From positions 32,182 to 96,181 of the forward strand of contig DFIR01000012.1 in the NCBI GenBank assembly GCA_002372815.1: DNA of 64,000 nucleotides, written 5' to 3'. The stretch comes from Lachnospiraceae bacterium UBA3692 (lineage in GTDB: Bacteria; Bacillota; Clostridia; Lachnospirales; Lachnospiraceae). Of the stretch, positions 56,018-64,000 are shown in pieces. Numbering within the stretch: the first letter of the stretch is position 1; each line of letters starts with the position of its first letter. The notes beneath the pieces are model-generated. The model was given only the letters and a program-made list of their open reading frames with translations. It did not search any database and was not told the origin of the DNA. Both the position numbers and the translations under genes were made by a program.

Positions 56018-59000
56018 ATGTCGGAATTTCGTGTTGACCCGAAGTACATGGACAATGCTGCCAGAAGTCTGGACAGCATCCCGGGCAGGATCGAAAATCT
56101 CAGGAGCAGGATCGAGAACGTCCTGTCGGATCTCGGTGTGAGGACTGCCTACACCGACGCGATCCGGAGAAGCCTCAGCGCCATCTCCACCTCCTCGACT
56201 TCGCAGGAGGCGAAGGTGCGGGAGCTCTCGGCATGCCTCGCCCGGGTCTCCGCGCTCTACGTGCAGACAGAGGGACGGCTGACCGGCGGCGAAGCCGGCA
56301 GGACGGGACGGGATCTCCGCGATATCGGGCGGGCGATCTCCGAGATCCGTGGCCAGCTCGGCATGGACCCTGCCGCTATGTACAGCGACGACCCCGTCAA
56401 CATGAGCAACGGCAACTATGTCTACGAGAAGACCTTCTTCGAGTATGACACCGTGCTGCCCATGGAACTGCGCATGTTCTACAACGTCGGCGGGACCACC
56501 GGCGGCGCCATGGGCCGGGGCTGGATGCACACCTTTGAGAAGCATCTGCTTGCCGGCGGGGAGATGGCGCGTGTGATCTCCGAGGACGGGTCGGCCCAGG
56601 TCTTCGTGAAGTCCGGCGAGCGGTTCGAAGCGGCGGCGGGAACCGCCGGCACACTGGAGAGAACCGCCGACGGCTACCGCTTCACGGACGAGGAGCACGA
56701 CGCGTACTGTTTCGCGGAGGACGGAAAGCTCCTCCGGGAGGAGAACCCGGACGGATGGCGGATCGACCTGCACTATGAGGACGGCACGCTGAAACGGGTG
56801 TCCTGCACGGATGGGGTGGAACTTGTTTTCGCCTATGACGGGGAGGGGCGGCTCACAGGTGTGGCGGACAGCGCCGGACGGACGCTCGGGCTGCGCTACA
56901 CGGGCAATCTCCTGACGCAGGTGCAGGATCCGAACGGGGCGGTGACGGCATACGCCTACGACGGGAGCGGGCGTCTGGAGCAGATCACGGCGCCGACCGG
57001 GGATCTGTCGGTCCGGAACACATACGACGAAGAAGGAAGGACGCTACAGCAGACGTTCGCGGATGGCGGGACGGTCTCCTACCGGTACGAGGACGGGGAG
57101 CAGCGGATCGTCATGCGCAGGCAGGACGGTACGGAGGTCACCTACTATCACGACGACCTGTACCGGAACACCCGGACCGTCTACCCGACGGGCGAGGAGC
57201 GCATCGAGTACAACGAGGACCACAAGAGGACCTCTTTCACGGACAAAATGGGGCGCGTCAGCCGCTACGCCTACGATGCGGCGGGGCTTCTGTCCGTCTT
57301 TACAAATCCGGCGGGGGACCGGATGACTTTTTCGTATACGTCTTCGGGACAGCTCCGGGAGATCGCCGTCAACGGCGACAGTCTCGGGACCTCCGAATAT
57401 GATGAGCGCGGGCACCAGATCCGGCATACGGACGGAAACGGCGCCGCGGTGAACTTCACCTACGACGCGCTGGGACGCGTGACGGAGGTGGAGCACGAGG
57501 ACGGAAGCGCGACGCAGCTCGTCTACGACAACGCCGGCAATGTGGTCCGGGTGACCGATCCCGTGACCGGCGTGACGGAGTACGCCTACGACGCGGCGCG
57601 GCGCGTGGTCCGCTCGACGGACGCCCTGGGGAACAGCACCTGCTACGAGTACGACGCGCTGGACCAGCTGACCTGTGTGACGGATGCCGCCGGCAACAGC
57701 CGGCGCTACGCCTATGACAGCCGTGGCAATCTGATCCGCGTGACGGATTACGACGGCGGCGTCTACACCATGCAGTACAACGCCATGAACAGGCCGGAGG
57801 CGTTCACGGATCCGGACGGGAACACCACGTCCTTCGCCTATGACCTGCTGTCGAGGCCGGTCCGGAAGACGGCGGCCGACGGCGGCGTGACGGAATACAC
57901 GTATGATGCCGACGGGCGCATGACTTTGATCCGCCATCCCGGCGGCGGGGAGGAGACAGCGGCTTACGACGCGGCAGGCAACCTCATCCGGCGCACGGCA
58001 GAGGACGGCGGTGTCTATGCCCTGGATTACGACGTGCTGGACCGCGTCATCGCGGTGACGGACCCGGTCGGCGGGACCCGCCGGGCGGAGTACGACGCGC
58101 TCGGGAACGTGACCGCCATCCTGTACGAGGACGGGACGGAGGAGCACTTCACCTACGACCGGATGGGCAACCGGCTCACGCACACGGACGCTTCGGGATA
58201 TACGACCTTCTTCAAGTACAACGCGCTGGGACTGCTCACGGAGATGTCCGACGCGGAGGGCGTCCTGGCTTCCTACGCATACGGACCGGGCGGGCAGCTC
58301 CACAGAGAGGCGCACATGGACGGGGCGTCGCTGACTTACACCTACGATGCCGCCGGCAATGTGACCGAAGTGGAGGACAGCGTGCGCGGGACCTGGCACT
58401 TCGCCTACGACGCACTGCAGCGGGTCATCTGCGTGCAGCACACGGGCGGGGAGACCGAGACCTACGAGTACGATGCCGCCGGCAGGATCCTGGCGGTGAC
58501 GGACGGCGAAGGAAACCGCACCGCCTACGAGTATTCTACGGCCGGTGCGCTGCAGAAGGTCACGGATCCGCTCGGAAACGAGACGGCCTACCGGTATGAT
58601 CCGTGCTACCGGCTGAAGGAGATCCTGCAGCCGGAGAGCGGGCATTTCGACGCGGCGGCGCTGAATGCCTTCAACCAGGAGCGCGTGCGCCGGACCACCT
58701 GCGAGTGGGACACCGACGGCAACATGACCGCCATGACGGACAGCGCTTCCGGGCGCACGGAGTACGGGTATGACCGGTGCGGCAGGATCACTTCCCGCAA
58801 GGATCCGGACGGCTATTCCCTCCGGTGCACCTACAGGCCGGACGGCATGGAGGACCTGCTGACCTTCTCCGACGGAAGGTCGGTCCGGTACTCTTATGAC
58901 GCCCTCAGACGCCTCTCGCAGATCGAGGACTGGCTGGGCATCACCAGGATCGCGCGCGATGCCTGCGGCCGGATCACGGAGGTGACGGAGCACGACGGCG

Positions 59001-60916
59001 CGCACGTATCCTACGAATGGAACGCGCGGGGCGCCTGCACGCGCCGCACCTATCCGGACGGCAGGGCGGCGGAGTTCGCTTATGACGGAAGCGGGCGGCT
59101 CCTGCGCAGCTGCTTCGGGGACCTGCGGACAGACTACGAATACTATGACAACGGGCAGATCCTCCGCCAGGCCTGCGGGGACGGCACGGCTACCGATTAC
59201 CGGTACGATGCAGCTGGCAGGATCGCTTCGCTGACCCATACGCGCGGCGGCAGGACCGCTGCGGAATTCACCTACGCCTACGATGCGTGCGGCCGGAAAA
59301 ATATGCTCCTGGAGCAGATCGGCGACGCGCCCGAAACGGAGTACCGGTACGGCTATGACGCGCGGGGGAGTCTCCTCAGCGTCACGAAGGACGGCGTCCG
59401 GACACACGCGTTCGCCTATGATGTCTTCGGCAACCGCGCCCGGATGACGGTGCAGGGGCAGAAGACCGAGTACGGATACGACGCCCTGAATCGCCTGCAG
59501 TGGGCCAGAACGGCCGGCGAAGAGCGGACTTACGCCTATGACCGCCGCGGCAACCGGACCGGCGAGTCCGTGAACGGCGTGGAGCGGCTGCAGCTGCATT
59601 TCGATGCATTGAACCGCCTCACCTCCGCCCGCTCGGAAGCGGGGGAGGCGCAGTACACTTACAACGGCCTCGGCGCGCTGTCACAGGTGCGGCAGACACT
59701 GCGCGGCGGCGCGCAGGCGGACCTGCGCTTCCTGTTCGACGTGACACAGGAGCCGAATACGCTGCTCGCCACGGCCTCCGGAGCGGGCTGGACCGACCAC
59801 CTCACGGAGGGCATGCAGCGCACGGAGCTGTCGCCGGAGACCCGGGTGCGGTTCTTCACGGACGAGCTCGGTTCGCCCCGGATGCCTGCCGAGGGTGTCG
59901 ACGGGTGCGCAGCGGGAATGATTTCCTATGAAGTTTTCGGAGCGGCGGCCGGTCTTTCCGGCCTGGGCGGTCTTTCCGGTCTTTCCGGGCTGTCCGGCCT
60001 GTTCGCGGGCGGATCCGTGACCGGCATGCCGGCGGCATTCACCGGCCACCGGGCGGACCCGGTGACGGGCTTCTATGACGCGGGCTGGCGGCAGTATGAT
60101 CCGGTGAGCGGCTGCTTCCTCAGTCAGGATCCGGTCAGGGGCGATCTGATGACGCCCATGTCGCTGAATCCCTACCTGTACTGCCTGAATGATCCCGTCA
60201 ATGCCGTCGACCCGACCGGTATGATCGCTGCCTGGCTCGCGGGCGGCATCGTCGGCGCGGTCGTGAACGTGGGGACCAAATTCGCGGGAGATGTCGTCAA
60301 ATCTATCAAAAAGGGCAAGTGGTCCGGCAGCTCCTGGCAGGAATATGCGGGAACGGCGGTCGGCGGCTTCGTCCAGGGCAGCGTCTTCACAGTTGCGGGT
60401 CCCACGGCAGCCGGTGCTGCCGGCGCGGCTGCGGAATCGCTGGTGACCGGCGGCCTCAGCATGGCCACAGGGCGTAAGGGCTACCGCAAAGAGGACGGGT
60501 ACACAGTCGGCAAGCTGCTGGGTGAGACGGCGCTCTCCACGGCGAAAGGCGCAGTGGATGGTTTCGTCTGGGGCAGTGCTGCCAAGTTCCTGAAGATCCC
60601 GAAGATCACGGCCGGCAAGGGCAGCATGATGTCCGTCTGGAAGCAGGTCATGACCAAAGCAGAGCGCGGGATCATCGCCAACGTGACGGGGAAGACACTT
60701 CTGAAAGGCCTGTTGGCTTACGGCGTCGTCAGGACGGCTGACAAGATCATCTCCAAGGGGATCGACGAGATCAAGGAGGGGGTCAAAGAGAGGATCCGGG
60801 ACCTGTTCACTGCCAAACATTCCATGCCCGGAGGCGGCGGGATGAGGGCGATGGCTGCCACATCCCTCTGCGGGATCACGGGCGGCGACAGACGGGCGAC
60901 GTGCGCGACAACGTGA
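56018..60916 (+). CDS. RHS-repeat polymorphic protein with type VII-like N-terminus
   Basis: 1,632 residues from ATG 56018 with GAGGGTG upstream. Residues 1-110 are helical (MSEFRVDPKYMDNAARSLDS, SIPGRIENLRSRIENVL) and contain YVQTE (Y81-E85), the YxxxD/E export signal. Then DUF6531-like start (DDPVNMSNGNYVYEKTFFEY) and about 40 YD repeats (YDALGRVTEVEHEDGSATQL type). The RHS core end is DPVTGFYDAGWRQYDPVSGC, ending NPYLYCLNDPVNAVDPTGMI. After it are about 230 residues: a Gly/Ala-rich pre-toxin region (AAWLAGGIVGAVVNVGTKFA) and a short end (IKEGVKERIRDLFTAKHSMP). No known toxin motif is seen there. RHS shells deliver C-terminal toxins, here probably by EssC. Confidence 0.9.
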   Translation: MSEFRVDPKYMDNAARSLDSIPGRIENLRSRIENVLSDLGVRTAYTDAIRRSLSAISTSSTSQEAKVRELSACLARVSALYVQTEGRLTGGEAGRTGRDLRDIGRAISEIRGQLGMDPAAMYSDDPVNMSNGNYVYEKTFFEYDTVLPMELRMFYNVGGTTGGAMGRGWMHTFEKHLLAGGEMARVISEDGSAQVFVKSGERFEAAAGTAGTLERTADGYRFTDEEHDAYCFAEDGKLLREENPDGWRIDLHYEDGTLKRVSCTDGVELVFAYDGEGRLTGVADSAGRTLGLRYTGNLLTQVQDPNGAVTAYAYDGSGRLEQITAPTGDLSVRNTYDEEGRTLQQTFADGGTVSYRYEDGEQRIVMRRQDGTEVTYYHDDLYRNTRTVYPTGEERIEYNEDHKRTSFTDKMGRVSRYAYDAAGLLSVFTNPAGDRMTFSYTSSGQLREIAVNGDSLGTSEYDERGHQIRHTDGNGAAVNFTYDALGRVTEVEHEDGSATQLVYDNAGNVVRVTDPVTGVTEYAYDAARRVVRSTDALGNSTCYEYDALDQLTCVTDAAGNSRRYAYDSRGNLIRVTDYDGGVYTMQYNAMNRPEAFTDPDGNTTSFAYDLLSRPVRKTAADGGVTEYTYDADGRMTLIRHPGGGEETAAYDAAGNLIRRTAEDGGVYALDYDVLDRVIAVTDPVGGTRRAEYDALGNVTAILYEDGTEEHFTYDRMGNRLTHTDASGYTTFFKYNALGLLTEMSDAEGVLASYAYGPGGQLHREAHMDGASLTYTYDAAGNVTEVEDSVRGTWHFAYDALQRVICVQHTGGETETYEYDAAGRILAVTDGEGNRTAYEYSTAGALQKVTDPLGNETAYRYDPCYRLKEILQPESGHFDAAALNAFNQERVRRTTCEWDTDGNMTAMTDSASGRTEYGYDRCGRITSRKDPDGYSLRCTYRPDGMEDLLTFSDGRSVRYSYDALRRLSQIEDWLGITRIARDACGRITEVTEHDGAHVSYEWNARGACTRRTYPDGRAAEFAYDGSGRLLRSCFGDLRTDYEYYDNGQILRQACGDGTATDYRYDAAGRIASLTHTRGGRTAAEFTYAYDACGRKNMLLEQIGDAPETEYRYGYDARGSLLSVTKDGVRTHAFAYDVFGNRARMTVQGQKTEYGYDALNRLQWARTAGEERTYAYDRRGNRTGESVNGVERLQLHFDALNRLTSARSEAGEAQYTYNGLGALSQVRQTLRGGAQADLRFLFDVTQEPNTLLATASGAGWTDHLTEGMQRTELSPETRVRFFTDELGSPRMPAEGVDGCAAGMISYEVFGAAAGLSGLGGLSGLSGLSGLFAGGSVTGMPAAFTGHRADPVTGFYDAGWRQYDPVSGCFLSQDPVRGDLMTPMSLNPYLYCLNDPVNAVDPTGMIAAWLAGGIVGAVVNVGTKFAGDVVKSIKKGKWSGSSWQEYAGTAVGGFVQGSVFTVAGPTAAGAAGAAAESLVTGGLSMATGRKGYRKEDGYTVGKLLGETALSTAKGAVDGFVWGSAAKFLKIPKITAGKGSMMSVWKQVMTKAERGIIANVTGKTLLKGLLAYGVVRTADKIISKGIDEIKEGVKERIRDLFTAKHSMPGGGGMRAMAATSLCGITGGDRRATCATT

Positions 60917-61012
60917 CGACCTGCGCGGGGCTGCCCGGGCAGGCCGCGCGATAGCCCGCGCCGGGGAGATGTATGTGTGACAGCGGCCTGACTGCGAAGC
61001 GAGGAGGCGGAC

Positions 61013-61351
61013 ATGTTTTTTACAAAGAAGAAGCAGGAAGCAGTCTGCAGCGCCGACCTGCTGTTCGACATCCTGTCGGATGACCTGGCGGACGGGCTCT
61101 GCACGGACATTTTTTTCACCATGGATGGACAGAAGCACCGGTTCGGGGCCTACGGCGACGCCGGGGAGACCCGGAAGAACGTGGTCTTCTACCTGGACGA
61201 GCAGGAATATGACAGCCGCGAGGCCCTGAAGGAGAAGGCTTCTGTAGACGGCCGGCGCCTGTACGGCTCCGGGATGACCGTCACGGTGACGGAGTGCAAC
61301 GGGTGCTACCCGGACAGCACGCCCCGCCTGGTGCCTTATATCGCGCGGTGA
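61013..61351 (+). CDS. Small protein downstream of RHS, candidate immunity protein
   Basis: 112 residues, ATG 61013 with AGGAGGCGG. No TM or signal. Sequence is compact alpha/beta (ADLLFDILSDDLADGLCTDI, RFGAYGDAGETRKNVVFYLD, SGMTVTVTECNGCYPDSTPR). No family recognised. Its position right after the RHS gene on the same strand is where immunity genes usually lie; function is inferred from position only. Confidence 0.65.
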   Translation: MFFTKKKQEAVCSADLLFDILSDDLADGLCTDIFFTMDGQKHRFGAYGDAGETRKNVVFYLDEQEYDSREALKEKASVDGRRLYGSGMTVTVTECNGCYPDSTPRLVPYIAR

Positions 61352-61445
61352 TCCGGCGCGGGGCATATTGGGGAGGCGGGAATAGCTTTTTTCTGCTATA
61401 CTGTCTGAGAGTGAGTGCATCCAGACAGAAAAACGGAGGATCAAC

Positions 61446-62555
61446 ATGCGCATCTATGACAGTCCGCAGTGGACACAGGATATCGACGAGGTCATCGCTT
61501 CCCTTCCCGAACTGAAGGACCTGGAAGGAAAGAGGGTCATGATCACCGGCGCGGCCGGCCTGATCTGCTCCTCGGTGACGGACATCCTGATGAGATACAA
61601 CGACCTGACCGCGGCGCGCTGCGCGGCAGAGGGGGGCGCCCCTGTCTGCCCGCCTGAGAAGCGGATCACGGTGCTGGCAGCCGGCAGGTGGATCGAGGAG
61701 ATGACCACGCGCTTCGGCGACCGCACGGAGCGGGACGATTTTGAGTTCGTCGTCTACGACGCCTCCCGCAGCGACAACAAGCTGGAGGTGCCCTGCGATT
61801 ACATTATCCATGGGGCGAGCAATGCTTTTCCGGGATTGATCGTGAAGGAGCCGGTCGAGACCATGCTGTCGAACTTCACCGGCATGCTCTACCTGCTGAA
61901 CTACGCGAAGGCCTTCGGTGTGAAGCGGATCCTGTATATCTCCAGCAGCGAGGTCTACGGCGAAAAAGCAGGCACCGACCCCTACCGCGAAGGCGAGTAC
62001 GGCTACATCGACCTGCTGAATCCCCGCAACTCCTACTCGGTCGGCAAGCGTGCCGCCGAGACGCTCTGCGCGAGCTACGCCGCCGAGTACGGCGTGGAAT
62101 CTGTCATCGTGCGCCCCGGCCACATCTACGGCCCTACGGCCTCACCGATGGACAACCGGGTCGCGAGCGCCTGGGCCTACAAAGCGGCTCGCGGCGAGGA
62201 CATCGTCATGAAGAGCGACGGCGCGCAGATCCGCAGCTACTGCTACTGCCTCGACTGCGCGAGCGCGATGCTGAAGGTCCTGCTGCGCGGCGAGAACATC
62301 CACGCCTACAACATCTCCAACCCGTCCTCCATCGTGACGATCCGCGAGATGGCCGAGCTCCTCTCGAAGGCGGCCGGCGTCCGCCTCATCCGCGAAGAAG
62401 CTACGGCAGAAGAGAAGAAAGGCTTCAACCCCATGAGCAACTCCTCCCTCGACAGCGCCGGCCTCGAAGGCCTGGGCTGGAAGGGCTGCTTCGACGCGGA
62501 GAAGGGATTTGCGCATACGGTGGGGATCCTCAGGGAGATCCTGCAGGAGAAGTGA
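61446..62555 (+). CDS. NAD-dependent epimerase/dehydratase (extended SDR)
   Basis: 369 residues, ATG 61446 with GGAGGA upstream. Rossmann motif VMITGAAGLICSS, catalytic SYSVGK (YxxxK), ISSSEVYGE (Ser of the triad), RPGHIYGP. This is the extended short-chain dehydrogenase fold of nucleotide-sugar epimerases and decarboxylases. A CAP-like insertion of about 45 residues follows the first strand. It is separated from the RHS operon and is next to a hydroxyacid dehydrogenase. Substrate undetermined, most likely a nucleotide-activated sugar. Confidence 0.9.
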   Translation: MRIYDSPQWTQDIDEVIASLPELKDLEGKRVMITGAAGLICSSVTDILMRYNDLTAARCAAEGGAPVCPPEKRITVLAAGRWIEEMTTRFGDRTERDDFEFVVYDASRSDNKLEVPCDYIIHGASNAFPGLIVKEPVETMLSNFTGMLYLLNYAKAFGVKRILYISSSEVYGEKAGTDPYREGEYGYIDLLNPRNSYSVGKRAAETLCASYAAEYGVESVIVRPGHIYGPTASPMDNRVASAWAYKAARGEDIVMKSDGAQIRSYCYCLDCASAMLKVLLRGENIHAYNISNPSSIVTIREMAELLSKAAGVRLIREEATAEEKKGFNPMSNSSLDSAGLEGLGWKGCFDAEKGFAHTVGILREILQEK

Positions 62556-62573
62556 GCAGTGCCGGCGCTGCGG

Positions 62574-62664
62574 GCTGACGCGGCGTGCTGATGCTGCGCG
62601 CCGACGCCGCGTGCCGATGCTGCGCGCCGATGCTGCGCGCCGATGCTGCGTGCCGATGCTGCGT
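62574..62664 (+). repeat. 13-bp tandem repeat, seven units
   Basis: Units of the type GCCGATGCTGCGC/T. It lies between the epimerase stop and the dehydrogenase start; the later units are nearly perfect, the first three diverged. Confidence 0.85.
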
Positions 62665-62711
62665 GTCAGCGGCAATGCCTGGGGCAGGAACGCCTGCGCA
62701 AGGAGGAAAAA

Positions 62712-63662
62712 ATGAAGATCGTACTGCTGGAGCCCCTCGGAATCACCAAGGAAACGCTTTCCGCCCTCTCGGCGCAGCTGACGGAGCAGGGGCATGATTT
62801 TATCGCTTATGACGCGTTCACGACGGATCCGGAGGAGCTGAAGCGGCGCAGCGAAGGCGCAGAGATCCTGATGATCGCCAACCATCCGCTGCCGGACGCG
62901 GTGATCCGCGAACTGCCCGCCCTGCGGTTCATCTCCGTCGCGTTCGTGGGCATCGACCACGTCGGGACGGACGCCTGCAGAGAGCGCGGGATCGGCATCT
63001 CGAATACCGGCGGATACTGCGATGACGCCGTCGCGGAGCTGGCAGTCGGCCTCGCGCTGGACAGCCTGCGCAACATTTCCCGCGGAAACGCGGCAGTGCA
63101 GTCGGGCAACGGCAAAGCAGGCCTGCAAGGCCACGAACTGGCCGGCCGCACGGTCGGCATCGTCGGCACCGGCGCGATCGGCCTGCGCACCGCCGAGCTC
63201 TTCAAGGCATTCCGCTGCCGCCTCCTCGGCTACAGCCGCACGGAGCGCCCGGAAGCCAAAGCCCTCGGCATCGAATACCGTCCGCTGGGCGACCTGATGG
63301 CGAAATCGGACATCATCAGCATCCACACGCCGCTCACCCCCGCAACACGCGGCCTGATCGGCGCGGAACAGATCGCCTGCATGAAGCAGGGCGCCATCCT
63401 GATCAACACCGCCCGCGGCCCCGTCGTCGACACGGAAGCCCTTGCAGCCGCACTCCGCGCCGGCAAGATCTCCGCCGCCACGGACGTCTACGAAGCGGAT
63501 CCGCCCCTTCCGGCCGGCCACCCGCTCCTCGGCGCGCCCAACCTCCTCTGCACCCCTCACGTCGGCTTCGACACCCGCGAGTCCATCGACCGCCGCGCCG
63601 TCATGGCCTTCGAAAACGTGACCGCCTTCCTCGCCGGAAAGCCGGTGCGGGTCATGATGTGA
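62712..63662 (+). CDS. D-2-hydroxyacid dehydrogenase
   Basis: 316 residues, ATG 62712 with AAGGAGG. NAD-binding VGIVGTGAIGLRTAEL (GxGxxG), catalytic Arg in NTARGPVVDTEAL, Glu region DVYEADPPL, and His in CTPHVGFDT. Family includes glycerate, phosphoglycerate and D-lactate-type dehydrogenases. An N-terminal substrate-binding half (FISVAFVGIDHVGTDACRER) fits the 2-hydroxyacid type. Exact substrate not assignable; it is the second metabolic gene after the epimerase. Confidence 0.93.
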   Translation: MKIVLLEPLGITKETLSALSAQLTEQGHDFIAYDAFTTDPEELKRRSEGAEILMIANHPLPDAVIRELPALRFISVAFVGIDHVGTDACRERGIGISNTGGYCDDAVAELAVGLALDSLRNISRGNAAVQSGNGKAGLQGHELAGRTVGIVGTGAIGLRTAELFKAFRCRLLGYSRTERPEAKALGIEYRPLGDLMAKSDIISIHTPLTPATRGLIGAEQIACMKQGAILINTARGPVVDTEALAAALRAGKISAATDVYEADPPLPAGHPLLGAPNLLCTPHVGFDTRESIDRRAVMAFENVTAFLAGKPVRVMM

Positions 63663-63841
63663 GCAGGAGGAGATGGTGATGCACTGCGGAGAGCCGCAGA
63701 TGAACCACTAAGGCGGGCAGTGCTGAGGTGTCAGCCTGCTGAGCCGCTGACTTACGGACTTGTTATGTATAATCGCCCCGGAAATGCCCTGCGCTTGCAT
63801 GGCGCTTCCGGGGCGAAAGTGCGTCTTGGGAGAGCATATCG
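63663..63841. other. Intergenic region with terminator-like hairpin
   Basis: Contains an 11-bp stem TCGCCCCGGAA / TTCCGGGGCGA at about 63772-63816 with a 22-nt loop. No clear T run follows on either strand, so termination is possible but uncertain. It separates convergent genes. No gene is supported on the plus strand. Confidence 0.55.
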
Positions 63842-64000
63842 TCACAGCCGCAGCGGCGCATCCCCTTCCTCAGAGAAAGGCGCAGAAGACATATACCGCC
63901 TGCTGATCAGAAGCATGATCTCCTCCGCTTCCTGCAGCTGCAGCGGACGGTCGGAATCTTCACACGTGATGTAGAGATCCCTGCCCGGATAGATTCTGCC
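63842..64000 (-). CDS. Unidentified protein, C-terminal end only
   Basis: Open on the minus strand from the right window edge to a stop at 63844-63842, 52 codons: GRIYPGRDLYITCEDSDRPL, then QLQEAEEIMLLISRRYMSSA and PFSEEGDAPLRL. The mix looks like a real acidic C-terminus rather than a shadow (balanced composition, no competing frame). The start lies outside the window; no family recognised. Confidence 0.6.
   Translation of the reverse strand, partial: GRIYPGRDLYITCEDSDRPLQLQEAEEIMLLISRRYMSSAPFSEEGDAPLRL

Noticed and set aside
63720..63974. Plus-strand 84-codon frame at the right edge
   Set aside because: It runs through the terminator-like hairpin and is Ser/Arg-rich; the minus-strand frame ending at 63842 has the better composition.
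1..64000. tRNA, rRNA or riboswitch genes
   Set aside because: No cloverleaf with a GTTCRA loop, no rRNA-like segment and no recognisable riboswitch core was noticed; a covariance-model search would be needed to exclude small RNAs.

Overview
The window looks like chromosomal DNA of a GC-rich Gram-positive Clostridia member, most plausibly a gut Lachnospiraceae relative. This rests on strong AGGAGG-type ribosome sites, a Bacillota-type (T7SSb) type VII secretion locus with EssC and YukD, LicD, an XRE-membrane regulator, a manganese-pyrophosphatase-like DHH protein and many zinc-ribbon/one-TM proteins. No rRNA, tRNA, integrase or CRISPR array was found. The assignment is inference from gene content, not from a marker gene.

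Region 1 (1-21.1 kb) is a mosaic of mostly unlinked genes. It holds a 5'-truncated TPR membrane protein with an apparent frameshift, a zinc-ribbon protein, a PAP2 phosphatase, an anchored DHH phosphoesterase, an FAD oxidase under a likely operator pair, an XRE-membrane regulator, a membrane Ser/Thr kinase, a radical SAM enzyme coupled to a membrane protein with a Cys-rich tail, a DUF1848 radical SAM-like protein, a small membrane protein, LicD, a HAD phosphatase, a domain-permuted GH3 glucosidase and a histidine phosphatase. The region is peppered with about 20 copies of a short hairpin repeat with core GGGACGGTTCT (or its complement). A REP-associated tyrosine transposase (RAYT) sits among these repeats. 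Several genes read through a repeat copy at their 3' end. No copy is seen after about 21.1 kb.

Region 2 (21.8-28.8 kb) lies between two arrays of a second repeat type (AAAGCGA-based hairpins, 20.64-20.96 and 28.85-29.23 kb). It contains a compact secretion module (chaperone-like protein, HExxH protein with an N-terminal helical domain, lipoprotein). This is followed by a tightly coupled five-gene cassette: HprK-like kinase, ABC exporter, SipW-like peptidase, nucleotidyltransferase-like protein and PqqD. It resembles the accessory part of a peptide-modification cluster, but no precursor is visible.

Region 3 (29.2-61.4 kb) is a large type VII secretion locus embedded in a phospho-signalling set. 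It has a C-type-lectin membrane protein, a degenerate-kinase/Cys-repeat protein, two Ser/Thr kinases ending in a shared FFxxAGDL tail, zinc-finger proteins, a vWA protein, a PP2C phosphatase, a double C-type-lectin protein, FHA-EssC, a LytTR regulator, a DUF5081-like helper and YukD. Then come a coiled-coil protein, five WXG100-type proteins, an EssB-like TM kinase with TPR ectodomain, another double C-type-lectin protein, DUF2752, DUF898-like and TPR/Thr-Glu-repeat proteins, and a 1,632-residue RHS protein with a secretion-type N-terminus. Three promoters (upstream of the module at 21.9 kb, the lectin gene at 30.1 kb and the WXG100 operon at 46.6 kb) share the same layout: two ACCGTTCGT-like 9-mers 20 bp apart, then 31-32 bp to a -10 box. 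This fits one regulon of the LytTR protein encoded in the locus.

Region 4 (61.4-64 kb) carries housekeeping-like genes: an NAD-dependent epimerase, a D-2-hydroxyacid dehydrogenase and the 3' end of an unidentified gene on the minus strand.
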